Part shown: one piece after another, positions 9,209 through 16,349 of the stretch
Layout: each line of letters starts with the position of its first letter
How positions within the stretch are numbered: the first letter of the stretch is position 1
DNA from: JAENVT01 sp040005915
GTDB lineage: Bacteria > Actinomycetota > Acidimicrobiia > Acidimicrobiales > Ilumatobacteraceae
Direction: 5' to 3'
DNA length: 64,000 nt
Assembly: GCA_040005915.1 (NCBI GenBank)
Contig: JBDTYA010000060.1
Span: 1-64,000 of the forward strand
Notes under the pieces: model-generated
Databases searched by the model: none
Told to the model about the DNA's origin: nothing
The model's input: only the letters and a program-made list of their open reading frames with translations
Made by a program: the position numbers and the translations under genes

Positions 9209-10194
9209 GGCGCTCCCTGGCCGCGGTCGGCCTGACGTGTCTCGGCCTGTTGATGTTCGCCACACCGTGCAGCGCCTACACACCTCCCGAAACCGATCCG
9301 CGCATCGTGATCGACACGTCGGAAGGCAAGATCCTCGTCGCTCTCGCGCCCGAGAACGCCCCGCAGCACGTGAAGGAGTTCCTCATTGCGTTAGCAGCCG
9401 GCGATTTCGAGGGTGCCGGCGTGGTGCGCGTGGCACCCGCGTTCTACGCACAGGTCGTCGGAGGTCTGGGCGCCGCTCGACTCGCCGGCTTGCCCGTCGA
9501 ACGCCTGAAGGTCGGCAACGTTCGCGGTGCCCTCAGCGTGTACGACAGTGGCAAGCCAGGAGACGCGCCGACGCTGATGTTCGTGCTCGTGAAGAGCCCT
9601 CAGCTCGATACCGACTACACCTCGATCGGATTCGTCGAAGCCGGCCGGAGCGTGTTGCAGCAGATCGCCGGCACGCCGACCGTCGGTGATCATCAGCCGA
9701 CCAAGACGATCACGATCACCGGCATCCACGAGGCGACGCCGCAGGAGCGAGCGATCCTGCGTCAGAGCGAAGCGGCGATCAACGCCGACGACGACGGTAC
9801 CTCCGCGCTGGCAGCGGTCTTCATCGTTGCCTGCGCCGGCTTCCTTGCCGCGCTGATCTCGGCGTTCTACCACCGGCTCGGCAAGCAGCGCGCCACATCG
9901 CTCGCGCTGGTCGTTGCACTGGTCGCATTCTTCGCGGTCTGGGTGGCGGTGGGCGGCGGGCGGCACGCCTCGGGCCTCGCGGGTGTGGGCCTCTTCGCCG
10001 GCGCGGTGGGGATGTTCAGACTGATGGGTCGGTTCGAACGACCGACGCCGAACAGATCAGGCCGCGTCACGCAACCAGGTCAGCTCGCCGATCGCGAATC
10101 GAACGCCGAGGCCCGGATCGATGAGCCGCAACGCCATCTCGAGGTCGTCCTCGCCCAGCGAGACGCAACCACTGGTCGGTTTGGACGAACCTGA
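9205..10194 (+). CDS. Exported degenerate cyclophilin-like protein with C-terminal membrane helices
   Basis: 329 residues from the GTG at 9205, whose GTGA overlaps the stop of the preceding gene. Seen: a signal peptide (RRSLAAVGLTCLGLLMF then a likely cut after CSA), a region resembling the peptidyl-prolyl isomerase fold (IVIDTSEGKILVALAPENAPQH ... PTLMFVLVKSPQLDTDYTSIGFVEAG), then about three membrane helices. The catalytic FHR and QGGD blocks of active cyclophilins are replaced (VVRVAPAFYAQVVGG), so isomerase activity is doubtful. The last 46 codons run antisense into the 3' end of the next gene and follow the last helix. They may be a non-functional tail. Confidence 0.7.
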   Translation: MRRSLAAVGLTCLGLLMFATPCSAYTPPETDPRIVIDTSEGKILVALAPENAPQHVKEFLIALAAGDFEGAGVVRVAPAFYAQVVGGLGAARLAGLPVERLKVGNVRGALSVYDSGKPGDAPTLMFVLVKSPQLDTDYTSIGFVEAGRSVLQQIAGTPTVGDHQPTKTITITGIHEATPQERAILRQSEAAINADDDGTSALAAVFIVACAGFLAALISAFYHRLGKQRATSLALVVALVAFFAVWVAVGGGRHASGLAGVGLFAGAVGMFRLMGRFERPTPNRSGRVTQPGQLADRESNAEARIDEPQRHLEVVLAQRDATTGRFGRT

Positions 10195-10893
10195 CGCCGA
10201 GTACGAGTTGCGGTGCAGGAAGATGGCGGCCGCGAGCGCCGGCTCGCCCGGCGCGTCACCGGAGACCGGGTCGAGGTTTGCGCCGATCACCGCGGCGTGC
10301 CCGTAGACGTCGCCGATGCCTGCGAGCCACTCGCTGGGCGAAGCGCATCCCGGCGAATTGATCAGTCGCTGGTATGACGGAGTGTGCGGCGTGGCGCCCC
10401 AGCAATCCTCGTTCCTCACCTGACGGTACGAACCGCGGACACCGATGTCGGTGCGGTTGCCGAAGAACTGGAACTGCTGGCCGTCCCACGCCTGCACGCT
10501 GCCGAGCGGGAATGATCCCGCCGGCGTCGTTCCGTCGCCCGATCGGCGATCTGCCAGGACCCGGGAACCGCTCGCGCCGAGCCGAGCCACGACCGGCGCC
10601 TGCTGGCACAGCCACTGGCCCGAGATCGACCGCGCCACGATCTGCAATGTGGCCGTGGTCGCTGCCCACGAGTCGGAGGCGACGATCACGAACTGCCTCG
10701 TTGCCGGATGGCGCGACGCCAGGGCTCGGGTCGTCACCATGTCGCACGATGCTGCGGGCGAGAACATCGCATCGCGGATGGCCTGCCGAGATCCGATCGC
10801 CGGAGCGATGACGGATGCAGCATCGGTGCCGTGGCCGGCGAGCGGCCCGGCGAGCACGATGACGATCGCCGCAGCGATACAACGCCGATCCAT
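10057..10893 (-). CDS. Secreted L,D-transpeptidase-like (YkuD-type) protein
   Basis: 278 residues. The start has an N-terminal signal (MDRRCIAAAIVIVLAGPLAG) for export. The C-terminal half carries the family signature: a His in FLHRNSYSASG and, about 15 residues on, the catalytic cysteine motif TSGCVSLGED, plus DRRSGDGTTPAGSFPLG upstream, which resembles the entry strand of YkuD domains. The family cross-links peptidoglycan or attaches proteins to it via 3-3 linkages. The subtype with this His/Cys spacing is less studied, so activity is inferred. Its 3' end overlaps the convergent upstream gene by 138 bp. Confidence 0.8.
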   Translation of the reverse strand: MDRRCIAAAIVIVLAGPLAGHGTDAASVIAPAIGSRQAIRDAMFSPAASCDMVTTRALASRHPATRQFVIVASDSWAATTATLQIVARSISGQWLCQQAPVVARLGASGSRVLADRRSGDGTTPAGSFPLGSVQAWDGQQFQFFGNRTDIGVRGSYRQVRNEDCWGATPHTPSYQRLINSPGCASPSEWLAGIGDVYGHAAVIGANLDPVSGDAPGEPALAAAIFLHRNSYSASGSSKPTSGCVSLGEDDLEMALRLIDPGLGVRFAIGELTWLRDAA

Positions 10894-10937
10894 GTCGGAG
10901 CAGTCTATGGGGGCTGCTGCAGCCCGGCCGGCGGCGC

Positions 10938-11726
10938 TCAGTCGGTGCGTTCGACGCGGATGTCGCCGGAGATGGTCTTCAGCTGCAATCGAACCGGCCG
11001 CCGTTCGACGACCTCGCCCGACGACGCCTTATCGGGCAGCGGGTCGGGCAGCGGGTCGGGCAGTACGGCGCGGCCGCTGAGGGTGACGATGGCCGCCTCG
11101 ACACGGATCCCGCCGGGCAGGCCGACGCGCACATCGCCGGAGACCGAACGGACGGCGATGTCGGACCCACCGCATCGGGCCACCCGAACATCGCCACTGG
11201 TGGAGTTGACGCTGACGTCGCCGTCGCACGCCTCGACGCGCAGATCGCCCGAGGTCAGCGTGGCCTCGAGCCTGCCGCCGATCCGGCGCAGCGTGCAGTC
11301 GGCCGAGACCGAAGCGACGCTGGCGTCACCAGCGACATCGCCGCACGAGATGCTGCCCGTCGCCGTGGCGACATCGAGACGGTCGGCGTCGCCCGCTTCG
11401 ATGTCGCCCGACGTGGTGCGCACGCGGACCACACCGAGTCGACCGACGAGGCGCACTTCGCCCGACGTCGAGTTGACCTCGATGTCGGTGCCGCTCGGCA
11501 CATGAGCGACGAGGCGACTGTTCCGGCCGCGGCGTCCCCAACGTGAGGGATGGCGCACCGAGATTCGATCGCCGGTCTTGAAGATCTCGAACTCGTCGAC
11601 ATCGCCGGAGTCGATGGTGAGCTGGACGACACCTGCGTCGCCGGTGAAGATCTCGATGGCGCCCACCGGGACGCGGATGTCGAGCGCCGGGCGTTCGCCG
11701 ACTTCCCATCGTTCGCTACGGCTCAT
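10938..11726 (-). CDS. DUF4097-type beta-helical repeat protein
   Basis: 262 residues, no signal peptide. It is built of short beta repeats with the recurring pattern S-x-S-G-D-[VI] (SGEVRL, SGDIEAGD, GSISCGD, SGDLRVEA, SGDVRVAR, SGDVRVG, SGDIRVER), the hallmark of DUF4097/putative adhesin beta-helix proteins. A proline-rich insert LPDPLPDPLPDK interrupts the last rungs and is encoded by a 12-bp tandem repeat. The gene follows the ribbon-helix-helix gene by ten bases and is probably in its operon. Proteins of this type often accompany small regulators in actinobacteria. Biochemical role unknown. Confidence 0.8.
   Translation of the reverse strand: MSRSERWEVGERPALDIRVPVGAIEIFTGDAGVVQLTIDSGDVDEFEIFKTGDRISVRHPSRWGRRGRNSRLVAHVPSGTDIEVNSTSGEVRLVGRLGVVRVRTTSGDIEAGDADRLDVATATGSISCGDVAGDASVASVSADCTLRRIGGRLEATLTSGDLRVEACDGDVSVNSTSGDVRVARCGGSDIAVRSVSGDVRVGLPGGIRVEAAIVTLSGRAVLPDPLPDPLPDKASSGEVVERRPVRLQLKTISGDIRVERTD
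11032..11063. repeat. 12-bp tandem repeat inside the DUF4097 gene
   Basis: The unit TCGGGCAGCGGG occurs two and two-thirds times and encodes the repeating PDPL tetrapeptide. Confidence 0.85.
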
Positions 11727-11736
11727 CGTCGTCTCT

Positions 11737-12189
11737 TCACAGGTCGAAGCTGTGGGTCATCCGAAAGCCGGGTGCGTTCGGCGGCTTGCGCGCCCGCTTG
11801 GACAGGGCGTCGAGCACCCAGCTGTTGACGGATGCCCCGGCGGTGTCGGCGGCATCCTCGATCAGGCCCTTCAGCGAGGGTGGCACGCGAAGCGTGATCC
11901 GGGCGTCGAGCTCTTCCGATGTAGCCGGCTCGTGGGCGACGGCGGACTCGGCGATGCGCAGCGACGGGTCGCCCTCCGACAGGACGAGGTCGACAGTGCG
12001 GTCGGGCAGTTGGGCGCGAACCTCGACAGCGGCCTGTTCGGCAAGATCCATCGCCGCCTGGCGGATGGCAGGCCCCAGGGCGGCGACCAGATGGTCGATT
12101 GCCTCTTCGACGGCGACATCGCCGCCGGCCAATGACCCCTGGCCGCTGAGTGCGGCGTGCACCGCGTTGATGACTGGCTGGACCTGCAT
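11737..12189 (-). CDS. Ribbon-helix-helix (Arc/CopG/HicB-like) DNA-binding protein
   Basis: 150 residues. The N-terminal two thirds form an unfamiliar domain (VQPVINAVHAAL ... VDLVLSEGDPSLRI). The C-terminus, ITLRVPPSLKGLIEDAADTAGASVNSW followed by a helix, matches the ribbon-helix-helix DNA-binding pattern (beta strand with alternating polar residues, then two helices). The ATG at 12189 overlaps the TGA of a 43-aa reading frame as TGATG, so translation is coupled. A longer in-frame start at 12342 would be read out of register with that peptide and is rejected. The four 9-bp half-sites just upstream are its likely operator. Confidence 0.8.
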   Translation of the reverse strand: MQVQPVINAVHAALSGQGSLAGGDVAVEEAIDHLVAALGPAIRQAAMDLAEQAAVEVRAQLPDRTVDLVLSEGDPSLRIAESAVAHEPATSEELDARITLRVPPSLKGLIEDAADTAGASVNSWVLDALSKRARKPPNAPGFRMTHSFDL

Positions 12190-12320
12190 CAGCGGTCGCG
12201 GCGGCGGGACTCGACACGGGTGCCGTCGCGCCGCGTGCGGCTGTGCTGGCGAAGCCGTCGAACCCGGTCGTCGTGGAGTGCTGCGATGAACTGCGGGCTT
12301 CCGAAGAATGGTGACATCAT
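12189..12320 (-). CDS. Small Arg-rich protein of 43 residues heading the RHH-DUF4097 operon
   Basis: Reads MMSPFFGSPQFIAALHDDR, then an Arg-rich tail of 24 residues ending RRRDR. Support: AAAGGA stands four bases before the first ATG, the stop TGATG is shared with the next gene, and no other frame explains these 130 bases. The start codons ATGATG lie inside a 9-bp operator half-site. Amphipathic N-terminus plus basic tail suggests a small membrane- or nucleic-acid-contacting peptide; that is inference. Short Arg-rich peptides upstream of such genes occur in other actinobacteria, as far as I recall. Confidence 0.65.
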   Translation of the reverse strand: MMSPFFGSPQFIAALHDDRVRRLRQHSRTRRDGTRVESRRRDR

Positions 12321-12363
12321 CTTGTCCTTTCGTTGACATCATTATGATGTCACAATGATGTCA
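12312..12363. promoter_or_regulatory. Operator array of four 9-bp half-sites (TGACATCAT)
   Basis: TGACATCAT at 12312-12320 and 12334-12342, and its complement ATGATGTCA at 12344-12352 and 12355-12363. The inner pair makes a perfect 19-bp palindrome around T12343. Centres are spaced 22, 10 and 11 bp, close to whole helical turns. On the minus strand TTGACA (12372-12367) and a CATCAT or CATAAT -10 candidate fall within it, so bound protein would cover the promoter and the start codon of the 43-aa gene. Confidence 0.8.
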
Positions 12364-12368
12364 TCCTG

Positions 12369-13331
12369 TCAAGCAGTTTCCGCCGTACTTCGCGACGTGA
12401 CGAGTACAGCCAGATCAGGGTCGTACTGCGCGATGATCCCACGGACCCGCTGCACCGCCAACGACTCCAGGCCATCGACCAGGCTGGCGAACAGATCGTG
12501 GGCCTCGGCTCGCGGCCAGCGCTTCGGCAGCAGCGCGGCGGGCAGGTCGGGGTCGGTGACCGCGAAGACGAACCATCGATAGTTGGCCCTCGTCCTGCTG
12601 ACCAACGCCTCGGTCGCGCCGATCCGGCCCTCCTCGAGGCGCCGCAGCACGGGGCGGAACGTGCGGACGAACTCGGAATACGACTCTCCCAACTCGTCGA
12701 GGTTCCACGCCGAAGCCACCGACAACCGCGTTGCGAGTGGCAGCTCCGAGGCCCTCATCACCGTGCACGACTTGGTCGGGGCGATCTCCAAGGCGATCTC
12801 GAGTTCCTTGTTGGGAGCATGGGGTGACACCCACAGCCCGTCGTACAGCGGGGCGAACCCGAGCGACTGCAGGCGGCCGCGCAGCATCGGCCGCAGGCGG
12901 CGCTGATCCTCCGACACGGTGAACGCCACCATCGTCCACACGCCATCCCAGACCGCCACCGGCTTGGCGAAGGCGCGGGTATGGATTGGCCCGTACGGAA
13001 GCAGGCTCCGGAACCCGTCGGCGACTCGGTAGAACGTGTTGCGACCGTCCTTCGTGCCGACGAGCAGACCACGGATCGACAGCCGGCTCAGCGCGGCGCG
13101 GGCACCGGACGGGTTGACCTCGAACTCGGCGAGCAGGTCGACCAGCGCTGCAGACGGCAGGGGCTCCGATCGACACGACCAGTAGTCGCCGAGCAACGCC
13201 AACAGCAGATGCTGCGGCGGGAACCCGACCTGGAAGCGCGGCATGTCGAGCTCACCGAACTCCGTGAAGCGGGCTGCCGCTTCTACGTCCGCCGCCGAGG
13301 GCTCATGCTCTCGACGGCGACCGGAACTCAT
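12369..13331 (-). CDS. PaaX-family transcriptional regulator
   Basis: 320 residues. An N-terminal winged helix (LLLALLGDYW ... ALVDLLAEFEVNPSGARAALSRLSIRGLL) is followed by a PaaX central domain (WDGVWTMVAFTVSEDQRRLRPMLRGRLQSLGFAPLYDGLWVSP) and a helical C-terminal part. PaaX represses phenylacetate degradation in response to phenylacetyl-CoA; this relative may sense another acyl-CoA from the adjoining catabolic genes. The ATG at 13331 is chosen because TACGGT lies seven bases upstream. An internal ATG at 13244 (MPRFQVG) is the alternative. The stop overlaps the -35 hexamer of the operon at 12320. Confidence 0.9.
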   Translation of the reverse strand: MSSGRRREHEPSAADVEAAARFTEFGELDMPRFQVGFPPQHLLLALLGDYWSCRSEPLPSAALVDLLAEFEVNPSGARAALSRLSIRGLLVGTKDGRNTFYRVADGFRSLLPYGPIHTRAFAKPVAVWDGVWTMVAFTVSEDQRRLRPMLRGRLQSLGFAPLYDGLWVSPHAPNKELEIALEIAPTKSCTVMRASELPLATRLSVASAWNLDELGESYSEFVRTFRPVLRRLEEGRIGATEALVSRTRANYRWFVFAVTDPDLPAALLPKRWPRAEAHDLFASLVDGLESLAVQRVRGIIAQYDPDLAVLVTSRSTAETA

Positions 13332-13338
13332 CGGCGCA

Positions 13339-13344
13339 ACCGTA
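13339..13344 (-). promoter_or_regulatory. Putative -10 element (TACGGT) of the PaaX-like gene
   Basis: Seven bases separate it from the ATG at 13331. No ribosome binding site is visible. Confidence 0.5.
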
Positions 13345-13348
13345 GTGA

Positions 13349-14173
13349 CTATGGATTGATGAGCCCGTCCTCGTCGTTGATGAGGAACTGCATGCCTCGC
13401 CCGAGGAAGTCGCCGACCACATCGGCGAACGCCTCGGGGCGATCCGATTGGATGTCGTGTGCCGCGTCGTAGACGTACTGCAGCGACGAGTTGCGCAGTG
13501 CCCGACGAATCGTTCGACCGTTGATGGGATTGATGATCCCGTCGTCGCGGCCGAACAGGATCAGGGTGCGTGTCGGCACATCGGACAGCCGTCCAGCGAG
13601 GCCGTCGTCTGATCCATCGCCCATCAACCGCTCGACCGTCGGCCAGACGCGCCCCATGAATTCGGGGTCCGGCGGGGCCATGTGCGGTAGGCGTTCGGGG
13701 TGCGACCTGAAGGCCTTGACGAGCGCCTCCGGCGCAAGCGTGGACGGATGGGCGGTGGCTTCGCGGAACTTGGCCGGGCCTTCGAGCACCATCGACTCGA
13801 CCCTGTCGGGGTACTGGGCGGCGAAGTGCAGTGCGCAGGCCCCGCCGAACGAACTGCCCATCAGATGAAATCGTTCGAGGCCGAGCGCCGTAGCGACGTC
13901 GGCGACCTGGGCGGCGAGGCCGTCGAAGTCGGCGACGTCGTTGGGCTCTGCACCCCAACCCGGCAACTCGACCATGATCACGCGGAACCGCGCAGCAAGG
14001 AGGTCGAGTGCGATCGTGAAGTTCGGGCCACCGGCGCCCGGCAGGTAGAGCACCGCCGGCCCGTCGCCCGCCGTGTAGTACCGCACCGTGAACCCGGCGG
14101 CGTCGACCGAGTCCTCGACGAAGCCCGCGCCCGGAACACCGATGTCGGCGGTGGCAGCGGCTGTGTCGGTCAT
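13349..14173 (-). CDS. Alpha/beta hydrolase
   Basis: 274 residues of the alpha/beta-hydrolase fold. Seen: oxyanion region LYLPGAGGPN, nucleophile elbow GSSFGG, acid LILFGRDDGIINP and the His in AAHDIQSDRPE, a full Ser-Asp-His triad. It looks like the meta-cleavage-product and esterase branch. The start ATG overlaps the stop of the LLM oxidoreductase upstream (ATGA), so the two enzymes probably act in one catabolic route. Substrate not readable. Confidence 0.88.
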   Translation of the reverse strand: MTDTAAATADIGVPGAGFVEDSVDAAGFTVRYYTAGDGPAVLYLPGAGGPNFTIALDLLAARFRVIMVELPGWGAEPNDVADFDGLAAQVADVATALGLERFHLMGSSFGGACALHFAAQYPDRVESMVLEGPAKFREATAHPSTLAPEALVKAFRSHPERLPHMAPPDPEFMGRVWPTVERLMGDGSDDGLAGRLSDVPTRTLILFGRDDGIINPINGRTIRRALRNSSLQYVYDAAHDIQSDRPEAFADVVGDFLGRGMQFLINDEDGLINP

Positions 14174-15285
14174 GATTTCACCAGGCCCATCTCGTGGACG
14201 ACCGGAACGACCTCTTCGCCGATCAGCTGCAGGCTCGACATCGTCGATTCGTGCGGCAGCGGATTGATGGTGCCGAGCGAGATCTCGAGCCGCCCCATAC
14301 CCAACACGTCGTGGATGTCCTTGATCCTTGCCAGCACGGTCTCGGGACTGCCGTACAGCGGTGGGCCCATGACCATCGACGGTGCCATCGACGGATCGAT
14401 CTTGACGTGCTTGGGCACCCCGCCGAGCGCCGCGCCGACCTGCGCCATCGTCATCATCAGGTCTGGTGAGGCACCCTTGAACAGGGCCATCAAACCCCCG
14501 ACGCCGAGCCTCGACATCGTCTCGTCGGCCTCGTCATCGGTCGGGGTGACGTACATGAAGTGGCGGTATTGCAGGTTGTCAGGGGTCGGATCCCAACCGG
14601 CGTCGTTTGCCGCCTGGCGGTACAACGTGGCGTGCTCGGCGCACTTCTCTGCGGCCATGTACGAGAACCCGAGATCGAGGCCGTGCTTGCCCGCGAAGAT
14701 CGCCCCGTCCTTGCTGTTTCCGGAGATGAGGATCGGCGGATGCGGGTCCTGCACCCGCCTCGGCCACACGGCGATGTTGCGGAACCGGTAGAAGCGACCT
14801 TCCCAACCGAAGGGCTCGGGCTCGGTGAAGCACGCCTTCAGCAGCAGGATCCCCTCTTCGTAGCGCTCGCGGGATTCCCACGGGTTGGTCCCGTATGTGA
14901 GGTACTCGTTGGGCGTGCCGCGCAGCATTCCGATGCGCAGCCGACCGTCGACGATGTTGTCGAGCATCGAGTACTCCTCGGCGATGCGGACCGGGTTGTT
15001 CAGTGGCAGGTCGGTGCCGAAGACGCCGATCTGTGCCATCGGGAAGCGCCGACCCGCGACCGCCGCGAAGATGATGGGGTTCGGTGTCAACTGCTTCGGC
15101 GAATAGTGGTGTTCGGCGAAGTTCAGCGAATCGAAGCCGGCGGCGAGCGCGGCCCCACATTCGATCAACCCGTGCTCGATCGTCGCGCTGACCCACTCGG
15201 TCTCGCAGATCCGCGGCGGCGCCGGCCACGAATCGCCGTGATCCGGCCCCCAGTAGTTCATCGTGTTGAAAAACTCGATCTTCAT
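14170..15285 (-). CDS. LLM-class flavin-dependent oxidoreductase
   Basis: 371 residues of the luciferase-like monooxygenase TIM barrel using FMN or F420. Seen: MKIEFFNTMNYWGPDHG, FDSLNFAEHHYSP, RIAEEYSMLDNIVDGRLRIGMLRG and PPILISGNSKDG, typical of bacterial luciferase-like flavin monooxygenases. It is coupled to the hydrolase downstream. Upstream DNA (15286-15383) is AT-rich for this genome and contains a TATTCT -10 candidate nine bases before the ATG and a TGTC-N4-GACA dyad at 15318-15329, a possible operator. Confidence 0.87.
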   Translation of the reverse strand: MKIEFFNTMNYWGPDHGDSWPAPPRICETEWVSATIEHGLIECGAALAAGFDSLNFAEHHYSPKQLTPNPIIFAAVAGRRFPMAQIGVFGTDLPLNNPVRIAEEYSMLDNIVDGRLRIGMLRGTPNEYLTYGTNPWESRERYEEGILLLKACFTEPEPFGWEGRFYRFRNIAVWPRRVQDPHPPILISGNSKDGAIFAGKHGLDLGFSYMAAEKCAEHATLYRQAANDAGWDPTPDNLQYRHFMYVTPTDDEADETMSRLGVGGLMALFKGASPDLMMTMAQVGAALGGVPKHVKIDPSMAPSMVMGPPLYGSPETVLARIKDIHDVLGMGRLEISLGTINPLPHESTMSSLQLIGEEVVPVVHEMGLVKS

Positions 15286-15317
15286 AGTGGCGTCAGAATA
15301 GTCACACTAAACAAGAC

Positions 15318-15329
15318 TGTCGATAGACA
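15318..15329. promoter_or_regulatory. Small dyad (TGTC-N4-GACA) upstream of the LLM oxidoreductase
   Basis: Lies 33-44 bp before the start codon in a locally AT-rich stretch. It could be a regulator site, but the arms are only four bases. Confidence 0.3.
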
Positions 15330-15383
15330 ATATGTAATTGGTTCTCTACAGGCGCCGCCGCTTCTGCTGGGCCGCGACAGCTC

Positions 15384-16274
15384 TCATTGGGGGCCCCAAT
15401 CGGCGCGGGTCGCATCGGCAACTCGTGTGATGAGGTCGATCTGATCCGCCACCGTGCCGGCGACGATCCGGTTGGCGATGCCGAAGTGCGAGACGCCGGC
15501 ATCGCGCATCGCCCGCAGGTTGCCGGCCCACTGATCGGGCGGGGTCACATGGGTGACGAGTCGACCCTCCAAACCGAACGACGCCGCATCGCGTCCTACC
15601 GACTCGACCTCGGCGCGCATTCGATCGACGAACCGCAGGCCGGCATCGAGGTCGATGCCGAGCGGCGCCATCATCTTGAACCCATCGGCCAGACGGGCGG
15701 CGCGATTGATCGTGATCGGACGGGGCATGCCGGCAGTGTCGAAGTTGCCGCCACCCATCCAGATCGGGATCGACCGGTCGGGCCGCGGGTGCAGTGCGAC
15801 TTGGTCGAGCACGACGTGCGTGCCGTGGTACGTCACGAGCGGCTCGGTCCACAACAATCGCATCGCCTCGATCTGCTCCTCGATGCGCGCCCCGCGCGTC
15901 AGCGGATCCACACCGACCGCCTCGAGCTCGCGGTGCTGCCAGCCCACGCTGACGCCAAGGCGCAACCGGCCACCGCTGAGCAGGTCGACCTCTGCCGCCT
16001 GCTTTGCAGCGAGGGCCGCAGGGCGCAGCGCCAGCAGCGTCATGCCGGTGTTGAGCTCGATGCTCTCGGTGATCGCAGCGAGGAACGCCAGCAACGTGAA
16101 CGACTCGTGCCACGGCTCGTCGAACGACAGCCCGGGCGGGAACGGCGAGGCGCTCGACGACACCACATGCTCCGAGAAACCGATGTGCGCGTAGCCGAGG
16201 CCCTGCGCCGCCTGCACGTAGTCGCGGATCTCGACCGGATGTGCAAAGTATGGGAGATCGACACCGACACGCAT
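15384..16274 (-). CDS. LLM-class oxidoreductase, probably F420-dependent
   Basis: 296 residues. N-terminus MRVGVDLPYFAHPVEIRDYVQAAQGLGYAHIGFSEHVV, then GMTLLALRPAALAAKQAAEVDLLSGGRLRLGVSVGW and PIWMGGGNFDTAG, patterns of the F420-dependent LLM families. A second, distinct LLM gene lies just downstream, so the island has two such enzymes. The ATG at 16274 follows TACTGT by seven bases; the in-frame extension up to 16472 is not family-like and overlaps the divergent FAH gene. Confidence 0.88.
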   Translation of the reverse strand: MRVGVDLPYFAHPVEIRDYVQAAQGLGYAHIGFSEHVVSSSASPFPPGLSFDEPWHESFTLLAFLAAITESIELNTGMTLLALRPAALAAKQAAEVDLLSGGRLRLGVSVGWQHRELEAVGVDPLTRGARIEEQIEAMRLLWTEPLVTYHGTHVVLDQVALHPRPDRSIPIWMGGGNFDTAGMPRPITINRAARLADGFKMMAPLGIDLDAGLRFVDRMRAEVESVGRDAASFGLEGRLVTHVTPPDQWAGNLRAMRDAGVSHFGIANRIVAGTVADQIDLITRVADATRADWGPQ

Positions 16275-16281
16275 GACGGCG

Positions 16282-16287
16282 ACAGTA
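16282..16287 (-). promoter_or_regulatory. Putative -10 element (TACTGT) of the F420-type oxidoreductase
   Basis: Seven bases before the ATG at 16274. Divergent from the FAH promoter about 50 bp away. Confidence 0.5.
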
Positions 16288-16335
16288 CTGCGACCCCCCG
16301 GATAGTCGACAGATGAGCGATTCACCGTCAACGCA

Positions 16336-16341
16336 TATGCT
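16336..16341 (+). promoter_or_regulatory. Putative -10 element (TATGCT) of the FAH-family gene
   Basis: Eight bases before the ATG at 16350. Confidence 0.4.
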
Positions 16342-16349
16342 CTCCGTCC

